Positions 1 through 9,527 of a stretch of DNA of 64,000 bases are shown here, one piece after another (positions within the stretch are counted from its first letter, which is position 1; each line of letters begins with the position of its first letter). This DNA is from F22 sp963675625. Its GTDB lineage: Bacteria; Bacteroidota; Bacteroidia; Bacteroidales; Bacteroidaceae. Under the pieces are notes generated by a model. The model worked only from the letters and a program-made list of their open reading frames with translations. It had not been told where the DNA came from and ran no database searches. The DNA lies in NCBI GenBank assembly GCA_963675625.1, contig OY776497.1, forward strand, positions 496,001 to 560,000, written 5' to 3'. A program made the position numbers and the translations under genes.

Positions 1-2466
1 GCTTCTGCAACAATTCGTGTACGTGGAGGGGCTTCACTGAACGCTTCTAACGACCCACTGATTGTACTTGATGGAGTACCTATGGAAGTAGGTGGTGGTG
101 TTACTGGATCTGGTAACTTTTTAAGTTTGATCAACCCTAATGACATTGAAAGCATGACTATCCTTAAAGATGCGTCATCGACAGCCATCTATGGTTCTCG
201 TGCATCTAATGGTGTCATCATCATCAATACGAAAAAGGGTGGAGGTGATAAAATAAAAATCAGCCTTCAATCAACTAACTCCGTTGCCAATCGTACCAAA
301 ACAGCTGAAATGCTTAGCATAAACCAATTCAAAAACGCATATCAGACACAAGGTACTGCTGATCAAATTGCCTTAATTGGTAATGAACGTACTAATTGGA
401 ATGATGCTATATATCAAACAGCCCTCGGAACAGATAATAGTCTTAGTGTAGCAGGACGCGCGACTTCTTGGCTACCTTTCCGTGTAGCTTTGGGATATAT
501 GAATCAAGATGGTATTTTACGTACAGATAACTCAACACGTTATACTGGTAACATCAACTTAACTCCTTCGTTCTTTGATGACCATCTTCATATTCGTATC
601 AGCGGTAAAGGAACATACAGCAAAAACCGTTTTGCAGAAACAGGAGCTATTTGGAATGCTCTAGCATACAATCCTACTCTACCTATTAGAGATGCAAATA
701 GCATTTTTGGAGGATATACAAACGTTGTTGATAATGTAGGCAAGCCTGCTCAAGGTGCTCAAGCCAATCCAGTTGGCCAATTAAACCTATACAACTCAAC
801 TTCAAAAGTATACCGTTTTGTAGGAAATGTCGACATGGACTATCGTTTCCCTTTCGCAGAAGGCCTACGTCTTCATACTACAGCAGGATATGACTACTCT
901 AAAGGTACTGGAGAAGTGTACGTCCCTGAAAGCAATTATTCTTATTATAGCACTGGTGGACGTGATTATAGTTATGGTCCTCAAAAGAATTATAACAAAT
1001 TGCTTACCATCTATGCTAACTATAAGAAAGACATTGATGCTCTAAATAGTAATGTCGATCTTACTTTAGGATACGATTATCAATACTGGAAGAGCTACAA
1101 TTCAGCGTACGATGAATACAATGTAGCTGGCGATGTACAAGCTTCATCAGCAGCAAGTGATCAACGTCACACATTATTATCATACTATGGTCGTTTAAAT
1201 TACACCCTTGCTGATAAGTACATGTTGACAGGTACATTCCGTCGTGACGGTTCTTCTCGTTTCTCTAAAGACAACCGTTGGGGTACATTCCCATCAGTCG
1301 CTTTAGCATGGCGTGTATCTAAAGAAAGCTTCTATGAGCCAATTAGCTCTGTAATGAATGACTTTAAGCTACGTGTAAGTTACGGTATTACAGGTCAACA
1401 AGATGGTATTTCTAACTATGGTTACTTGCCAATCTATACCATCAGCCAACAAGGAGCACAATATCAACTAAATGGTACTCCTATCCATACTTATCGTCCA
1501 GAAGCATACAATCCTGATCTAACTTGGGAAACAACTAAGTCATGGAATGCTGGATTTGATTTTGGATTCCTTGACAACCGAATCACTGGATCTGTCGATT
1601 ATTACAATCGTAAGACAGAAGATCTTCTTGCTTCTGTACCAACTCCAGCAGGGGTCAACTTTGACAAGATGCTCTTGACCAACGTTGGTAACGTAGATAG
1701 CCAAGGTATCGAAATGAGCTTGAATGCCCATGTTATAAATACTGATGATTGGTCTTGGTCTGTAACAGCCAATGCAACATGGCAACGTAGTCGTATTACT
1801 AATATGACTTTAATTCCTGGAGCAGATAGCCCTGACACTGAAGTGGGTCCATATATTGATTCTTACCAAATGCAAGTATTCTCAACAGGACATGCACCTT
1901 ACTCATACTATTTGTACAAACAAATTTATGACAAAGAAACAGGTCGTCCTATTGAAGGACTTTATGCCGATCTTAATGGCGATGGTGAAATCACAGCAGA
2001 TGACCGCTATCACACACATTCACCTTCTCCAGATTGGATTTTTGGATTAAGTACTAGTCTACAATACAAGAAATGGACTCTAAGTACATCATTAAGAGCA
2101 CAAGTTGGTAACTACGTGTACAACGGTATGGAAGCCAATATGGGTGCTTGGGAATGTACAACTTGGTGTTCAGGTCAATTGAATAACCTTTCTTCAAGTT
2201 ATTTGAAAACTGGCTTTCAAAAACGTCAATACTTAAGTGACTATTATTTAGAAAATGCAGCCTTTTTGAAAATGGATAACCTCCAACTTTCATACGACTT
2301 CGGACGCATAGCCAACAGTTTTGACTTACACGTCTCAACAATGGTACAAAACGTATTTACAATTACCAAATACGGTGGAATTGATCCTGAAAGCCAAACT
2401 GGTGTTGATACTTCTGTTTATCCACGCCCTCGTACCTATTCACTTACTGTAGGACTTAACTTCTAA
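1..2466 (+). CDS. SusC-like TonB-dependent outer-membrane transporter (5' partial)
   Basis: The reading frame is open from base 1, so the gene begins upstream; the first in-frame ATG at 82 is internal. The visible part starts inside the plug domain (IRVRGGASLNASNDPLIVLD, then SMTILKDASSTAIYGSRASN and GVIIINTKKG, the SusC plug signature). A long beta-barrel follows, ending in the aromatic C-terminus VGLNF typical of outer-membrane barrels. SusC proteins import oligosaccharides across the outer membrane using TonB energy, with a SusD lid. The susD gene follows after 14 bp, then a SusE-like protein, GH53 and GH2. This is the order I recall for the characterised Bacteroides thetaiotaomicron beta-1,4-galactan locus (BT4671 to BT4667), so galactan oligosaccharide is the likely cargo. 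About 200 N-terminal residues (signal peptide, carboxypeptidase-regulatory-like domain, TonB box) are probably missing. Confidence 0.95.
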   Translation, partial: ASATIRVRGGASLNASNDPLIVLDGVPMEVGGGVTGSGNFLSLINPNDIESMTILKDASSTAIYGSRASNGVIIINTKKGGGDKIKISLQSTNSVANRTKTAEMLSINQFKNAYQTQGTADQIALIGNERTNWNDAIYQTALGTDNSLSVAGRATSWLPFRVALGYMNQDGILRTDNSTRYTGNINLTPSFFDDHLHIRISGKGTYSKNRFAETGAIWNALAYNPTLPIRDANSIFGGYTNVVDNVGKPAQGAQANPVGQLNLYNSTSKVYRFVGNVDMDYRFPFAEGLRLHTTAGYDYSKGTGEVYVPESNYSYYSTGGRDYSYGPQKNYNKLLTIYANYKKDIDALNSNVDLTLGYDYQYWKSYNSAYDEYNVAGDVQASSAASDQRHTLLSYYGRLNYTLADKYMLTGTFRRDGSSRFSKDNRWGTFPSVALAWRVSKESFYEPISSVMNDFKLRVSYGITGQQDGISNYGYLPIYTISQQGAQYQLNGTPIHTYRPEAYNPDLTWETTKSWNAGFDFGFLDNRITGSVDYYNRKTEDLLASVPTPAGVNFDKMLLTNVGNVDSQGIEMSLNAHVINTDDWSWSVTANATWQRSRITNMTLIPGADSPDTEVGPYIDSYQMQVFSTGHAPYSYYLYKQIYDKETGRPIEGLYADLNGDGEITADDRYHTHSPSPDWIFGLSTSLQYKKWTLSTSLRAQVGNYVYNGMEANMGAWECTTWCSGQLNNLSSSYLKTGFQKRQYLSDYYLENAAFLKMDNLQLSYDFGRIANSFDLHVSTMVQNVFTITKYGGIDPESQTGVDTSVYPRPRTYSLTVGLNF

Positions 2467-2480
2467 TAATTCAACGTTAC

Positions 2481-4061
2481 ATGAAAAAAATATATTCATT
2501 CCTAATACTAGCTATTGTGTTGATGTGCACCGCATGTACGGATGATCTCAACCAATATCCCGTTATCGAACAGAACTCATCTTCTGTCTATACAAGTGCT
2601 GAAGGATATAAAATGGTGCTTGCCAAAATTTATGGTTCATACACCCTTGCAGGCCAAGAAAAAGGTGGTGGCAATTCCGATATTTCCTCTTTCAATGGTC
2701 AAGATTTGCTTCGTAGCTATTTTAACCTTCAAGAAGCTCCAACCGATGAAACTGCAATGCGTTGGTTGAGTGGTGATAAACTGACAAACCTATCTTATAT
2801 GACTTGGGATGCCAGCGATTCATGGGTATCAGATACATATTATCGTCTATACTATTCTATTGCTCTTTGCAATGAATTTTTACGCTACTGCGGTGATGAT
2901 AAAATAGCACAATTCAGTGAAAGCGAACAAGCAGATATTCGCAATTATCGTCTTGAAGCTCGTTTTATGCGTGCACTTGATTACTACTTCGTACTAGATC
3001 TATACCGTCAAGGTCCTTTCGTTGATGAAAATAGTCCTGCATCTGCTTACATTCCAGAAGCATACACTAGTACACAACTGTTTGATTATATCGAAACAGA
3101 AATTAAGGCGATAGAAAACGCTTTGCCAGATACAAACGAATACGGACGTGCTTCAAAAGCTGCTGTATGGGCTTTAGCGGCAAAATTATATCTTAATGCT
3201 GCTGTTTATACAGGTACTGAACATTACACCGACTGTATCACATATTGCAAGAAAATCATTGATACAAAACGCTATAGCCTAGAATCAGATTACGCTAAAT
3301 TGTTTAATGCTGATAACAACAAGCGTACTAATGAAATTCTTTTCTCCTTTGTTACTGATTCTAAAACAACCATGACATGGGGAGCTACAACTTATTTAGT
3401 ATGTGGTTCTTGCGGTAGTGATAGCTCACAAGATCCATCCAAATATGGTATTTCTAGTGGTTGGGGAAGCTGGCGAGTACGTGGAGAATTCTCTGCCCTA
3501 TTTGATGATGTAGCTACATCAACAGATAGTCGTTGTATGCTTTGGACTGACGGTCAAACCCAATATATAGACAAATCACTAGATGAAGGTTCACAAGGTT
3601 ATTACAGCGAAAAATGGACCAACCTAACAGATGACGGTGCCGCTTCTTCAGATTCAGCATCAGATGGAGTAGATACTGACTTCCCAGTTTTCCGTCTTGC
3701 TGACGTCTATTTGATGGCAGCTGAAGCAGTGCTTCGTGGGGGTACAGGTATGACTCGTTCAGAAGCCCTTACTTTGGTCAATTTGGTACGCTATAGAGCC
3801 TATGGTAATGACTCAGGGAATATATCGGATGCACAATTCAATCTTAACTTCATCATTAATGAACGTGGACGCGAGCTATATCAAGAAGCTTGTCGCCGTA
3901 CCGATTTAGTCCGCTTCGGTTTATTTACAACAAATAAATACCTATGGCAATGGAAAGGTGGCGTAGTTGATGGTCGAGCTGTTGATGATAAGTACAATGT
4001 GTACCCTATTCCAGCGGCAGAGCTTACAGCCAATCCTAATCTATCAAATCCTAATTATTAA
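2481..4061 (+). CDS. SusD-like surface glycan-binding lipoprotein
   Basis: A 526-residue lipoprotein. The signal peptide ends in the lipobox MCTAC, so Cys at about residue 19 is the lipidated N-terminus. The SusD/RagB fold is shown by the helical TPR-like segments (YRLEARFMRALDYYFVLDLY; SKAAVWALAAKLYLNAAVYT) and by the C-terminal motifs VFRLADVYLMAAEAVLRGG, INERGRELYQEACRRTDLVR and YPIPAAELTANPNLSNPNY, all characteristic of the family. It closes over the SusC barrel and helps bind and import the glycan at the cell surface. It sits 14 bp after susC and 20 bp before the SusE-like gene, in one operon. The specific ligand cannot be read from the sequence; galactan is inferred from the neighbouring GH53 and GH2 enzymes. 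Confidence 0.95.
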   Translation: MKKIYSFLILAIVLMCTACTDDLNQYPVIEQNSSSVYTSAEGYKMVLAKIYGSYTLAGQEKGGGNSDISSFNGQDLLRSYFNLQEAPTDETAMRWLSGDKLTNLSYMTWDASDSWVSDTYYRLYYSIALCNEFLRYCGDDKIAQFSESEQADIRNYRLEARFMRALDYYFVLDLYRQGPFVDENSPASAYIPEAYTSTQLFDYIETEIKAIENALPDTNEYGRASKAAVWALAAKLYLNAAVYTGTEHYTDCITYCKKIIDTKRYSLESDYAKLFNADNNKRTNEILFSFVTDSKTTMTWGATTYLVCGSCGSDSSQDPSKYGISSGWGSWRVRGEFSALFDDVATSTDSRCMLWTDGQTQYIDKSLDEGSQGYYSEKWTNLTDDGAASSDSASDGVDTDFPVFRLADVYLMAAEAVLRGGTGMTRSEALTLVNLVRYRAYGNDSGNISDAQFNLNFIINERGRELYQEACRRTDLVRFGLFTTNKYLWQWKGGVVDGRAVDDKYNVYPIPAAELTANPNLSNPNY

Positions 4062-4081
4062 AACATCAAGAATATATAGAT

Positions 4082-5809
4082 ATGAAAATAACACATCATA
4101 TATCCCTTTTTGCTATGGCCATCATGAGTGTATTCATGATGTCCTGTAGCAACGATGGTGACACCATCTATACTACTGGGGGTGATGACTTGACACTAAA
4201 CGGTACAAGTCAAGATATAGTACTAGACTACAATCAACTCGACGCACTAGCATTGAGCTTATATTGGAATGACAATAGTCTTATATCGACAAGTGACCCA
4301 CGCGTTGCTGCTCCAAAGCATGCTGTCATCAATACAATACAATTTTCTGCGGATGAATCTTTTACTAATACAGTTAATTTCATCATGGAAAATGGAGTCT
4401 ATCAAAAACAATTTACAGTTGAAGAGCTAAACAATACGGTAGGCCGTGTAGGCATTGAAGGAGGCAAGGCATCTCCTGTGTATATCCGTATAGCCGGCCA
4501 ACTTGCAAACAATATGACTCCTCAATACAGTAACACGCTTACTGTTCAGGTTACTCCATACGTTATTGATATGACACTCGGACATTACCTCACATCTTCA
4601 AAAGAAGATACAGGCAAGAACCTATATTCTGCAGATAGCGATGGTATTTACAAAGGATTTATCGGTGCAGGTGCATGGGAAAATTGGTACCTACAAGAAG
4701 GTAATGGAGTAATCTGGGGTAACGATGGTAATACAGGAACTTCATTTATGATGACTTCATCAGAAAGTGGAATTGATATGTGGAACTATTGGTATCCAGG
4801 AGGTACAGGTTGTTACTATACTATCGTAGATACTCCAGCTAATGAGTGGAGCGCATTGTTTATTCCAGCACTTACTGTATCTGGCGACATCCAAGGTGAA
4901 ATGGTTTACGATCGTAAGACAAATACTTGGACTTTAAACTTCACTGCAACTGAAGCAAAAACAGCCGAAATTACCATTAGTGGTACAGGTAAACAATACA
5001 ATGTATCCACTGGAACTGATGACAGTGCTGCTGTAGACTCTCCTGTTGGATTTGGTGGTACAAGCGATCATCTTGATTTTGGTACATCCACTACAACTAT
5101 TTCAGTTTCTATACCTGAAGCAGGAGAAAAAGCTCTAGAATTGAATCTAAGTGATCCAACTCAATGGACTGTACAAGTAGTCAATGCATCAAACACACCA
5201 GAAGAAACTGTCAGTCAACATCTTTTCCTATCAGGTATTGATGATGGTATCAACGGTGGAAATTGGACCTTCGATAATTACTTAGTAGTGTACAACGAAG
5301 ATAATCTTAACTATGGTGGTGTTTGTAATGTAAACTCTACAGAAGGTTATCGACTATATAAAGAAGTCAATCTTTGGGACGATTACTATGGTATGGTAGA
5401 CGGTGGAACTGGACTTGAAGGTTCCCTATCAGAGGGCGGATCTACTATTACAGCACCAGAAGCTGGTCTATACGTATTTGACGTATCATTATCAGGCAAA
5501 ACATACCATTTATATCCTGTGACTTCTGTTTCATATGCAGGTCTTAACGACAATTGGGATGTAACAGCTATGCAAGCAACTGCCGAAGCAGGTGTATATA
5601 CAGCTCAAGTCACTAAAAGTGCCAACACTCCATATGGTGTGAAAGTATTAATCAACGGTAGTTGGGATCTAGCCTTTGGTGGTGGTAGCGGTGTGTTACG
5701 CCTATACCAAGATGGTTTCGATGGTGATAACGATCTTGCCAATGGTACATATACCCTTACAGTAGACCTTTGTAAAGGCACTTATTCTTATACAGCAAAC
5801 AATCAATAA
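4082..5809 (+). CDS. SusE/SusF-like outer-membrane glycan-binding lipoprotein
   Basis: A 575-residue protein with a lipoprotein signal (MSVFMMSC, Cys at about residue 22). The N-terminal part (LDYNQLDALALSLYWNDNSL, then the ADESFTN region, then YIRIAGQLANN) resembles the SusE N-terminal domain. The rest is beta-rich, with a C-terminal block (AGLNDNWDVTAMQATAEAGVYTAQVTKSANTPYGVKV) like the starch-binding modules of SusE/SusF. Proteins in this slot of Sus-type operons are surface glycan-binding proteins that add ligand affinity and have no catalytic role. Position between susD and GH53 matches BT4669 of the galactan locus. The binding sites themselves cannot be picked out by eye. The family call is fairly safe; the ligand is inferred from context. 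Confidence 0.8.
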   Translation: MKITHHISLFAMAIMSVFMMSCSNDGDTIYTTGGDDLTLNGTSQDIVLDYNQLDALALSLYWNDNSLISTSDPRVAAPKHAVINTIQFSADESFTNTVNFIMENGVYQKQFTVEELNNTVGRVGIEGGKASPVYIRIAGQLANNMTPQYSNTLTVQVTPYVIDMTLGHYLTSSKEDTGKNLYSADSDGIYKGFIGAGAWENWYLQEGNGVIWGNDGNTGTSFMMTSSESGIDMWNYWYPGGTGCYYTIVDTPANEWSALFIPALTVSGDIQGEMVYDRKTNTWTLNFTATEAKTAEITISGTGKQYNVSTGTDDSAAVDSPVGFGGTSDHLDFGTSTTTISVSIPEAGEKALELNLSDPTQWTVQVVNASNTPEETVSQHLFLSGIDDGINGGNWTFDNYLVVYNEDNLNYGGVCNVNSTEGYRLYKEVNLWDDYYGMVDGGTGLEGSLSEGGSTITAPEAGLYVFDVSLSGKTYHLYPVTSVSYAGLNDNWDVTAMQATAEAGVYTAQVTKSANTPYGVKVLINGSWDLAFGGGSGVLRLYQDGFDGDNDLANGTYTLTVDLCKGTYSYTANNQ

Positions 5810-5822
5810 ATCAGTTTTAACA

Positions 5823-6872
5823 ATGAAAACAATGTATAAAATAGTCGCTTCTGTCGCATTTATGGCTGCACTAGGATTCACATCCTGTACAGAAGACAGT
5901 CCAGTGACAAACCCACCTGTCGATAATACACCTGTAGTTGTAGATCACACAGGATTTGCCAAAGGAGCTGATGTTAGTTGGCTTACTCAACTAGAAGCAG
6001 AAGGCAATCTTTTCTACACGACAGATAGAAAACAAATGGAATGTATGCAGCTCTTACGCGATGAATGTGGTGTCAACGCCATCCGTCTACGTGTTTGGGT
6101 CAATCCAGCTGAAGGCTGGAGTAATGTTGACGACGTGCTTATTAAAGCACGTCGAGCTAACAGCCTCGGTCTACGTCTTATGATTGACTTCCATTTTAGT
6201 GATACTTGGGCCGATCCAGCAAATCAGGACATTCCTGCTGCATGGGCCAATCTTGACCTAGCTGGTGCAGAAGATGCTATGACTGCACATATCAATGATA
6301 TGCTTGGCAAATTAAAGGCATACAACATCGAACCAGAATGGGTGCAAATCGGTAACGAAACTCGTGGCGGTATGATGTGGCCTCTTGGTTCTATTGACAA
6401 TGGTTCGAACTTCGCTACACTAGTTAGCACTGGTTATGATGCCGTCAAAGCGATCTTCCCAGATGCCAAAGTGGTGGTTCACTGCGACCAAGGTCAGACA
6501 TTGTGGTTGTACACTCGCCTATTTGGCAACCTACAAACCAATAATGCCAAATATGACATGATAGGAATGTCGCTATATCCAGACCCATCCAATTGGGAAA
6601 CTACTGTAAATGCCTGTATTGCAAACATCAATACTGTATCAGAAACTTACGGTAAACCAGTCGTGATTTGTGAAGTCGGTATGGCTTACGACGAGGTCGA
6701 TGCAAGTGAAAAGATGATGCAAAAACTGATGGATGACTGCCAAACTACTGGACACGTAGATGGTATCTTCTATTGGGAACCAGAAGCACCAGGTGGATAT
6801 AACGGTGGTTACAATAAGGGATGCTTTATTGATGGGGCACCTACAGCAGCTTTGAATTGCTTTAAAAATTAA
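5823..6872 (+). CDS. GH53 arabinogalactan endo-beta-1,4-galactanase, lipoprotein
   Basis: A 349-residue protein with a lipobox signal (ALGFTSC, Cys about residue 22), so probably held at the cell surface. The glycoside hydrolase 53 TIM barrel is clear: FAKGADVSWLTQLEAEG at the start, NAIRLRVWVNP, LRLMIDFHFSDTWADPANQ, then WVQIGNETRGGMMWP with the acid/base Glu near residue 179, and VVICEVGMAY with the nucleophile Glu near residue 284. It cuts internal beta-1,4-galactosyl bonds of galactan side chains (pectin rhamnogalacturonan I, type I arabinogalactan), producing the oligosaccharides imported by the SusC/SusD pair. It is followed 17 bp later by a GH2 beta-galactosidase. Length and motifs are complete, with no sign of decay. 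Confidence 0.95.
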   Translation: MKTMYKIVASVAFMAALGFTSCTEDSPVTNPPVDNTPVVVDHTGFAKGADVSWLTQLEAEGNLFYTTDRKQMECMQLLRDECGVNAIRLRVWVNPAEGWSNVDDVLIKARRANSLGLRLMIDFHFSDTWADPANQDIPAAWANLDLAGAEDAMTAHINDMLGKLKAYNIEPEWVQIGNETRGGMMWPLGSIDNGSNFATLVSTGYDAVKAIFPDAKVVVHCDQGQTLWLYTRLFGNLQTNNAKYDMIGMSLYPDPSNWETTVNACIANINTVSETYGKPVVICEVGMAYDEVDASEKMMQKLMDDCQTTGHVDGIFYWEPEAPGGYNGGYNKGCFIDGAPTAALNCFKN

Positions 6873-6889
6873 AACCAGACGACCCACTT

Positions 6890-9322
6890 ATGCATAATAA
6901 AATTAGAATAGGGTTGATAGCTGCCATTTTGGCAGCTATCCCCTTTATTTCACACGCAGAACGCCAAGAAATCTATCTTAAAAAAGGATGGACTTTCACC
7001 AAAGGCACCGTCACAGCTAGCTCAAAATGGGAATCGGTTACGATCCCCCATGATTGGGCTATATCTGGTCCATTTGATATGCACACCGACCTGCAAGTTG
7101 TTGCTGTAGAACAAAATGGAGAAAAAGAAAAAACACTCAAAACAGGGCGAACAGGTGGCCTACCATATATAGGTAAAGGCACTTATCGTACAAGTTTCAC
7201 CCTACCCGACACATTAGGAAAAAGTACAACGCTCATCTTTGATGGAGCCATGAGTCATGCTCGTGTGTTGGTCAACGGTCAAGAAGTAAAGAACTGGCCT
7301 TATGGCTATAACTCTTTTTATGTGACCTTAGACAAGGTGGCTCACACTGGTAAAAACACCTTAGAAGTACAACTAGAAAACTTCAACAAACAATCGCGCT
7401 GGTACGCCGGTGCTGGTTTATATCGCAATGTACACTTGGTCATTACTGATAAAGTACACATTCCTACTTGGGGTACATACATCACGACTCCGCACATCTC
7501 CAAAGCATATGCATCTGTTCATATAAATGTACAAATAGATGGTGCTACAAAAGGCCAAGTCATCGTGGTTAAAACAGCGATTCTAGATGCGCAAGGAAAA
7601 ATAGTGGCTACACAAAGTACTCCTCACAGCTATCACGGACAAGTAGCCAAACAAAATATTCTAATCGATCACCCACAATTATGGTCACCTGATAGTCCAT
7701 ACTTGTACACTGCGCAAACGCGACTATATGTCGATAATCAAGAAGTTGATAAGTACACCACTCGTTTTGGTGTGCGTAAGCTAGAATTTGTACCTGAAAA
7801 AGGATTTTTCTTAAATGGTAACCTCACTAAATTTAAGGGAGTTTGTAATCACCACGACTTAGGTCCACTAGGTGCTGCTATCAATAAGTCAGCCTTGAGA
7901 TATCGACTACAACTACTTAAGGATATGGGAGCTAATGCCATTCGTACAGCTCACAACATGCCTTCTCCTGAGTTGGTTTCCCTTTGCGATGAAATGGGAA
8001 TCATGCTTATGGTTGAATCTTTTGATGATTGGTCTTTCCGTCCTAAATCAGCCAATGGCTATGGTGCACTATTCAAAGATTGGGCTCAAAAGGACGTTAC
8101 CAATATGGTAGAACATTACCGCAACAATCCTTCCGTGGTGATGTGGTCTATAGGTAATGAAGTTCCTTCTCAATGGGGACCTGATGGTGTAGCCGAATTG
8201 AACATGCTTCAAGACCTAGTACATCGCATTGATCCTACTCGTCCTGTAACATGCGGTATGGATCAAATTGGCGCTGTACTTGACAATGGTTTTGCCGCAG
8301 CTTTAGATATTCCAGGGTTTAATTATAAACCTCAATATTACGAGAAAGCTTATAACATATTACCTCAAAAATTGATTCTTGGATCTGAAACTGCATCCAC
8401 TGTTTCTTCTCGAGGTATTTACCACTTCCCTGTTTTATTTAGAGGACAAAAGGCGGTTCTACATGACGACAACCAATGTTCTAGTTATGATAACGAAAGC
8501 TGTTACTGGTCTAATATTCCAGATCTTGATTTTGCAGCAGACGAAGACAAAGCCTATGTCATTGGACAGTTTGTGTGGACAGGATTTGATTATCTAGGTG
8601 AACCTACTCCATACGACACCAACGCTTGGCCTAGCCATAGCTCTACATTTGGTATCATTGACTTAGCTTCTATTCCTAAAGACAGATACTACTTGTACCG
8701 TTCAGTATGGAATCAAAAGTCTCCTACTCTACATATCCTTCCTCATTGGAACTGGAAAGGAAGAGAAGGTAAAGTGACTCCAATATTTGTGTACACTAGT
8801 TACCCTAAAGCTGAATTGTTTATCAATGGCAAAAGTCAAGGGATACAAGAAAAGAATGATAGTACAGCAACCAATCGTTTCCGTCTTATGTGGAATCATA
8901 CGGTCTATGAACCAGGCGAAGTACGAGTTGTAGCCTATGATAAAGATGGCAAGCAAGCAGCCGAAGAAACTATTCATACAGCAGGCAAGCCACATCATCT
9001 CGTCATCACAGCCAACCGTAAGCAACTACAAGCCAACGGTGAAGACTTAGCCTATTGCACAGTTCAAGTAGCTGATAAGCATGGTAATATCGTCCCAACC
9101 GATACTCGTGTTGTGAAATTTAAGGTTGAAGGTGCTGGTTCATTCTGTGCAACAGCCAATGGAGATCCAACTAGTTTACGTTCATTCCAAAAACCAGTTA
9201 TGGATTTGTTTAGCGGCGCAGCAACTGCAATTGTTCGTTCAAGCGATCATTCTGGAAAACTCCGTTTTACGGTATCCGCTCACGGAGTCAAATCAGCAAG
9301 TGTTATTATTGATGTGCAATAA
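6890..9322 (+). CDS. GH2 beta-galactosidase
   Basis: An 810-residue glycoside hydrolase family 2 protein with a cleavable Sec signal (ending ISHA-E, no lipobox), so probably periplasmic. Order of parts: sugar-binding jelly-roll (about residues 25-180), immunoglobulin-like domain (190-290), TIM barrel (GVCNHHDLGPLGAAIN, ALRYRLQLLKDMGANAIRTAH), then C-terminal beta domains (VYTSYPKAELFINGKSQG and a DUF4982/Big-like end). The acid/base Glu lies in MWSIGNEVPSQWG near residue 424 and the nucleophile in ILGSETAS near residue 500. With GH53 upstream, it most likely removes galactose from imported beta-1,4-galacto-oligosaccharides. It is the last gene of the operon; a perfect 12-bp stem terminator follows 52 bp downstream. 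Confidence 0.92.
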   Translation: MHNKIRIGLIAAILAAIPFISHAERQEIYLKKGWTFTKGTVTASSKWESVTIPHDWAISGPFDMHTDLQVVAVEQNGEKEKTLKTGRTGGLPYIGKGTYRTSFTLPDTLGKSTTLIFDGAMSHARVLVNGQEVKNWPYGYNSFYVTLDKVAHTGKNTLEVQLENFNKQSRWYAGAGLYRNVHLVITDKVHIPTWGTYITTPHISKAYASVHINVQIDGATKGQVIVVKTAILDAQGKIVATQSTPHSYHGQVAKQNILIDHPQLWSPDSPYLYTAQTRLYVDNQEVDKYTTRFGVRKLEFVPEKGFFLNGNLTKFKGVCNHHDLGPLGAAINKSALRYRLQLLKDMGANAIRTAHNMPSPELVSLCDEMGIMLMVESFDDWSFRPKSANGYGALFKDWAQKDVTNMVEHYRNNPSVVMWSIGNEVPSQWGPDGVAELNMLQDLVHRIDPTRPVTCGMDQIGAVLDNGFAAALDIPGFNYKPQYYEKAYNILPQKLILGSETASTVSSRGIYHFPVLFRGQKAVLHDDNQCSSYDNESCYWSNIPDLDFAADEDKAYVIGQFVWTGFDYLGEPTPYDTNAWPSHSSTFGIIDLASIPKDRYYLYRSVWNQKSPTLHILPHWNWKGREGKVTPIFVYTSYPKAELFINGKSQGIQEKNDSTATNRFRLMWNHTVYEPGEVRVVAYDKDGKQAAEETIHTAGKPHHLVITANRKQLQANGEDLAYCTVQVADKHGNIVPTDTRVVKFKVEGAGSFCATANGDPTSLRSFQKPVMDLFSGAATAIVRSSDHSGKLRFTVSAHGVKSASVIIDVQ

Positions 9323-9374
9323 TACTTTCTGATATATATTAATGCTGTCACAGCATTCACAAACACACATATTT

Positions 9375-9417
9375 AAGCCCTACTTGATTGTTTATTAACA
9401 AGTAGGGCTTTGTTTTA
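9375..9417 (+). terminator. Intrinsic terminator of the galactan operon
   Basis: A perfect 12-bp inverted repeat (AAGCCCTACTTG at 9375-9386, CAAGTAGGGCTT at 9399-9410) with a 12-nt loop is followed by a U-rich tract (TGTTTTA). It lies 52 bp after the GH2 stop codon and before the regulator operators, so it separates the operon from the AraC unit. Confidence 0.9.
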
Positions 9418-9437
9418 TCTTTTCCCAAACGAACACG

Positions 9438-9501
9438 TTTGATATTCGCAACAATTTGTTTGAAATAAGCAATTCACTTTCAAATAAAACCAATATCTTT
9501 A
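9438..9501 (+). promoter_or_regulatory. Predicted AraC-type operator pair and -7 box before the regulator gene
   Basis: Two direct repeats, TTTGATATTCGCA at 9438-9450 and the variant TTTGAAATAAGCA at 9459-9471, start exactly 21 bp apart (two helical turns). A Bacteroidetes-like -7 box, TATCTTTA, lies at 9494-9501, 22 nt after the second repeat. The same repeat unit, the same 21-bp phase and the same 22-nt distance occur before the DUF3737 gene, which supports a real operator of the intervening AraC regulator acting on both promoters. The fit to binding is inferred, not shown. Confidence 0.65.
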
Positions 9502-9527
9502 CTGAGATTATATGAAAATAAGATACT